Positions 46,155 to 47,486 of a stretch of DNA of 47,486 nucleotides are shown in pieces. The translations under genes were made by a program, and so were the position numbers. The number at the start of each line of letters is the position of its first letter. The first letter of the stretch is position 1. The stretch comes from a virus. The stretch is from positions 1 through 47,486 of the IMG/VR virus record IMGVR_UViG_3300049920_000008. One strand, given 5' to 3'. The notes under the pieces are model-generated. The model was not told where the DNA came from, searched no databases, and saw only the letters and a program-made list of their open reading frames with translations.

Positions 46155-46576
46155 GACCACCGATCCCGTCGGCAAGCCCGACACCGCCGCCGACCCCTTG
46201 GATCGACATAGGTGTTCACGGTGTCGTAGTCGTGCCCCTGGGGGCACTGGCCCTTCTCTCGATTGTTGTTCCGGTATGTCCCATGCTGAACCGAGTCAAG
46301 GACGTTCTGTGATCGCGTACCGTAGGCCAGATTCTCGACTCGGTTGTCAGAGGGATCGCCGTTCAAATGACGGACCTCTTGGCCGGCCGGGCGCGGTCCA
46401 ATAAATGCCTCAGCCACCAATTGGTGCACGTAGGCTCGACGACCCCCGAGGTCGACGCGGAGGTGTCCCGCTCGATCGCCAACGTAGGGCTTCAGTGGTG
46501 TACCGCGTTTCCCGAAGACGATCCCCTCATCGGACACGCAATAGTTCGTTCCTGGTACAAATCTGGGCACTCGCAT
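46151..46576 (-). CDS. HNH homing endonuclease
   Basis: A 141-residue endonuclease. N-terminal VPGTNYCVSDEGIVFGKRGT resembles a NUMOD-type segment. HNH core: AEAFIGPRPAGQEVRHLNGD then PSDNRVENLAYGTRSQN. C-terminal zinc pattern QCPQGHD and RRCRACRRDRW. It is similar in core and C terminus to the HNH gene at 19642-20181. It lies between the HTH and initiator genes, apparently inserted while keeping coupling (TGATG). Confidence 0.8.
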   Translation of the reverse strand: MRVPRFVPGTNYCVSDEGIVFGKRGTPLKPYVGDRAGHLRVDLGGRRAYVHQLVAEAFIGPRPAGQEVRHLNGDPSDNRVENLAYGTRSQNVLDSVQHGTYRNNNREKGQCPQGHDYDTVNTYVDPRGRRRCRACRRDRWS

Positions 46577-46971
46577 CAGGCCCCCTTGGTGGTGAGCCAC
46601 TGGTCCCACGTCTGCAACCGTGAATCCCGAATCGCCACCAACACCGCATCGCGACGGCGCTGCAACTCCCCACGGTCATCGTCAGTAGAGTCAAGGATCA
46701 TCCGATCCAACGTCACAGATTGCTGGATCAGGGAAGCCTCATCCGCGGTCAACGGCGGGCAATCCTGCACCGTTTTTCGGGTGAGGAGTTGCGCTGTCAC
46801 CTGCTGCGGGTCGAGGAGTAGCCGGCGTGGCCCCACCCGGTGGGCGGTGATACGTCCATCCCGGATGTAGCGGCGGATCGTCTGCTCAGACAACTGCAAC
46901 TGGTCGGCGATCTCGGCGATCGTCTTGTACTGGGGTTGGCTGTCGGAGGGTTCGGCGATACTGTTCCCCAA
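46576..46971 (-). CDS. Excisionase-type HTH protein, first gene of replication block
   Basis: A 131-residue protein. Residues about 15-60 form an HTH_17-type winged helix (KTIAEIADQLQLSEQTIRRY, RDGRITAHRVGPRRLLLDP). The C-terminal half is helical. Start is TTG 46971 with AGGAG seven bases upstream. It could be the regulator of the replication block or a recombination directionality factor for one of the two integrases. Similar in type to the HTH protein at 8815. Confidence 0.75.
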   Translation of the reverse strand: MGNSIAEPSDSQPQYKTIAEIADQLQLSEQTIRRYIRDGRITAHRVGPRRLLLDPQQVTAQLLTRKTVQDCPPLTADEASLIQQSVTLDRMILDSTDDDRGELQRRRDAVLVAIRDSRLQTWDQWLTTKGA

Positions 46972-47002
46972 GGGATCACTCCTTCGTTGAGTGGTTTTCT
47001 GT

Positions 47003-47055
47003 CCCTTCCGGTGGCGCTTCTCGCCTCGCCAAAGATGATGAGCGCCCCGGAAGGG
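47003..47055. terminator. Hairpin between early and replication blocks
   Basis: CCCTTCCGG (47003-47011) pairs with CCGGAAGGG (47047-47055), and GGCGC with GCGCC inside, around a 24-base loop. It lies between the gene ending at 47145 and the TTG start at 46971. Likely a terminator for the early operon and a leader for the replication block. Confidence 0.6.
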
Positions 47056-47082
47056 TTCTGATAGTTCACAATTGGTTACGTT

Positions 47083-47098
47083 GGCTTGTGTTCAAGCC
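47083..47098. repeat. Inverted repeat in the 47.0-47.14 kb gap
   Basis: GGCTTG, four bases, then CAAGCC. On the minus strand it contains TTGAAC, a partial -35. The 173-base gap 46972-47144 probably holds the promoter of the replication block, but no convincing -10 at the right distance was found. Confidence 0.4.
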
Positions 47099-47144
47099 TA
47101 GTGCGCGGCACCGACTGCTTTGGTGTCGATCGAGGAACTGTGGA

Positions 47145-47279
47145 TTACTTCCGATTTCCTTTCGCTGGAACACCTGTCCGCATGTTGTGTTCGATCGGCC
47201 GCTCGTTCATCCGCACCAGCCACCACCGCACGCCGTACGCGAAAGCCAGGAGTACGCCGAGGATGGCGACGTTGGTCAT
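47145..47279 (-). CDS. Small single-pass membrane protein (44 aa)
   Basis: ATG 47279 shares ATGA with the upstream gene. One hydrophobic helix (NVAILGVLLAFAYGVRWWLV, residues 3-22) followed by a basic, polar tail. Last gene of the leftward early operon. Function unknown. Confidence 0.65.
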   Translation of the reverse strand: MTNVAILGVLLAFAYGVRWWLVRMNERPIEHNMRTGVPAKGNRK

Positions 47280-47401
47280 GACGTCACCGCCTTGATCTGT
47301 CCGAGGATGCAGTCGGCGCATAGGCGTGGCCGCCACGATGATCCGGCGAGGCGGGCCTGGCAGCGGGTGCAGTGGGGGAAGTCCCGTCTGTTAGGAGACA
47401 T
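47276..47401 (-). CDS. Small zinc-finger-like protein (41 aa)
   Basis: Two Cys pairs (CTRCQARL and LCADCIL) suggest a four-cysteine zinc site. Start ATG 47401 overlaps the end of the HNH gene by 11 bases across the contig junction; the first 42 bases appear again at 1-42. Ends in KAVTS. No family recognised. Confidence 0.65.
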   Translation of the reverse strand: MSPNRRDFPHCTRCQARLAGSSWRPRLCADCILGQIKAVTS

Positions 47402-47486
47402 GGCGCCAACTCTTTCCTGAAGTGACGTTGCGTATAGACCACCCGGAAACTCCGAATGCCCGCGCAAGGGATTCGTTCCCTTCGCC
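47360..47486. repeat. Terminal direct repeat, right copy
   Basis: Identical to 1-127. It carries the start region of the zinc-finger gene and, at 47391-47486, a duplicate of the last 96 bases of the HNH gene (32-631), which continues at position 128 of the window. Counting it once gives a genome of about 47,359 bp. Confidence 0.95.

Overview
The window is one complete, circularly assembled genome of a temperate, long-tailed (siphovirus-type) bacteriophage of a high-GC actinobacterium. The first 127 bases (1-127) are repeated exactly at the end (47360-47486), so the unique circle is about 47,359 bp. The host is probably a mycolic-acid-containing genus such as Gordonia, Rhodococcus, Mycobacterium or a relative. 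This is inferred from high GC, a LysB-like esterase, a two-domain endolysin and an attP core matching the 3' half of an actinobacterial tRNA-Gly. No host genes, plasmid partition genes, CRISPR array or intact tRNA are visible.

Almost every gene is on the minus strand and reads leftward, usually joined to its neighbour by a 1- or 4-base stop/start overlap (TGATG, ATGA, GTGA). Leftward around the circle: (1) Switch and early region, 12.1-0 kb and on to 47.1 kb. A rightward immunity repressor (11422-11973) faces a leftward Cro-like gene (10888-11190) across palindromic operators. Next come an antirepressor-like protein, small unknown proteins, an excisionase-like HTH protein, a DnaQ-like exonuclease, a YqaJ exonuclease with a partner protein, more small proteins, a DNA methyltransferase and an HNH endonuclease, ending at a hairpin near 47.03 kb. 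(2) Replication block, 46.97-42.1 kb: HTH protein, HNH endonuclease, replication initiator, DnaB/RepA-like ATPase, HNH endonuclease, RusA resolvase and small proteins, closed by a hairpin at 42.05 kb. (3) Late block, 42.0-15.6 kb: small unknown genes, a P-loop/HNH fusion, terminase, a small membrane protein, portal, protease, capsid, head-tail connectors with two Cys-rich mini-proteins, major tail protein, duplicated tail-assembly chaperones, tape measure, two hub/tail proteins, endolysin, holin and three more membrane proteins, an HNH gene, a LysB-like esterase and four tail-tip genes, one ending in an SGNH hydrolase. (4) A second tyrosine recombinase (14489-15424) lies between two strong hairpins. 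(5) Integration module, 14.3-12.3 kb: a rightward DUF2510 membrane protein, attP, and the main tyrosine integrase.

The parts fit a lambda-like life cycle. The repressor holds the leftward early promoter. The antirepressor, recombination and replication genes follow when it is released. The late operon then builds and releases virions, while the integrase recombines at a tRNA-Gly(UCC)-like site. The least explained elements are the second recombinase with adjacent palindromes, two paralogous Cys-rich mini-proteins flanking the head-tail stopper, a chaperone pair that looks duplicated rather than frameshifted, and the kinase-like/HNH fusion beside terminase. All functions are read from sequence motifs without database searches.
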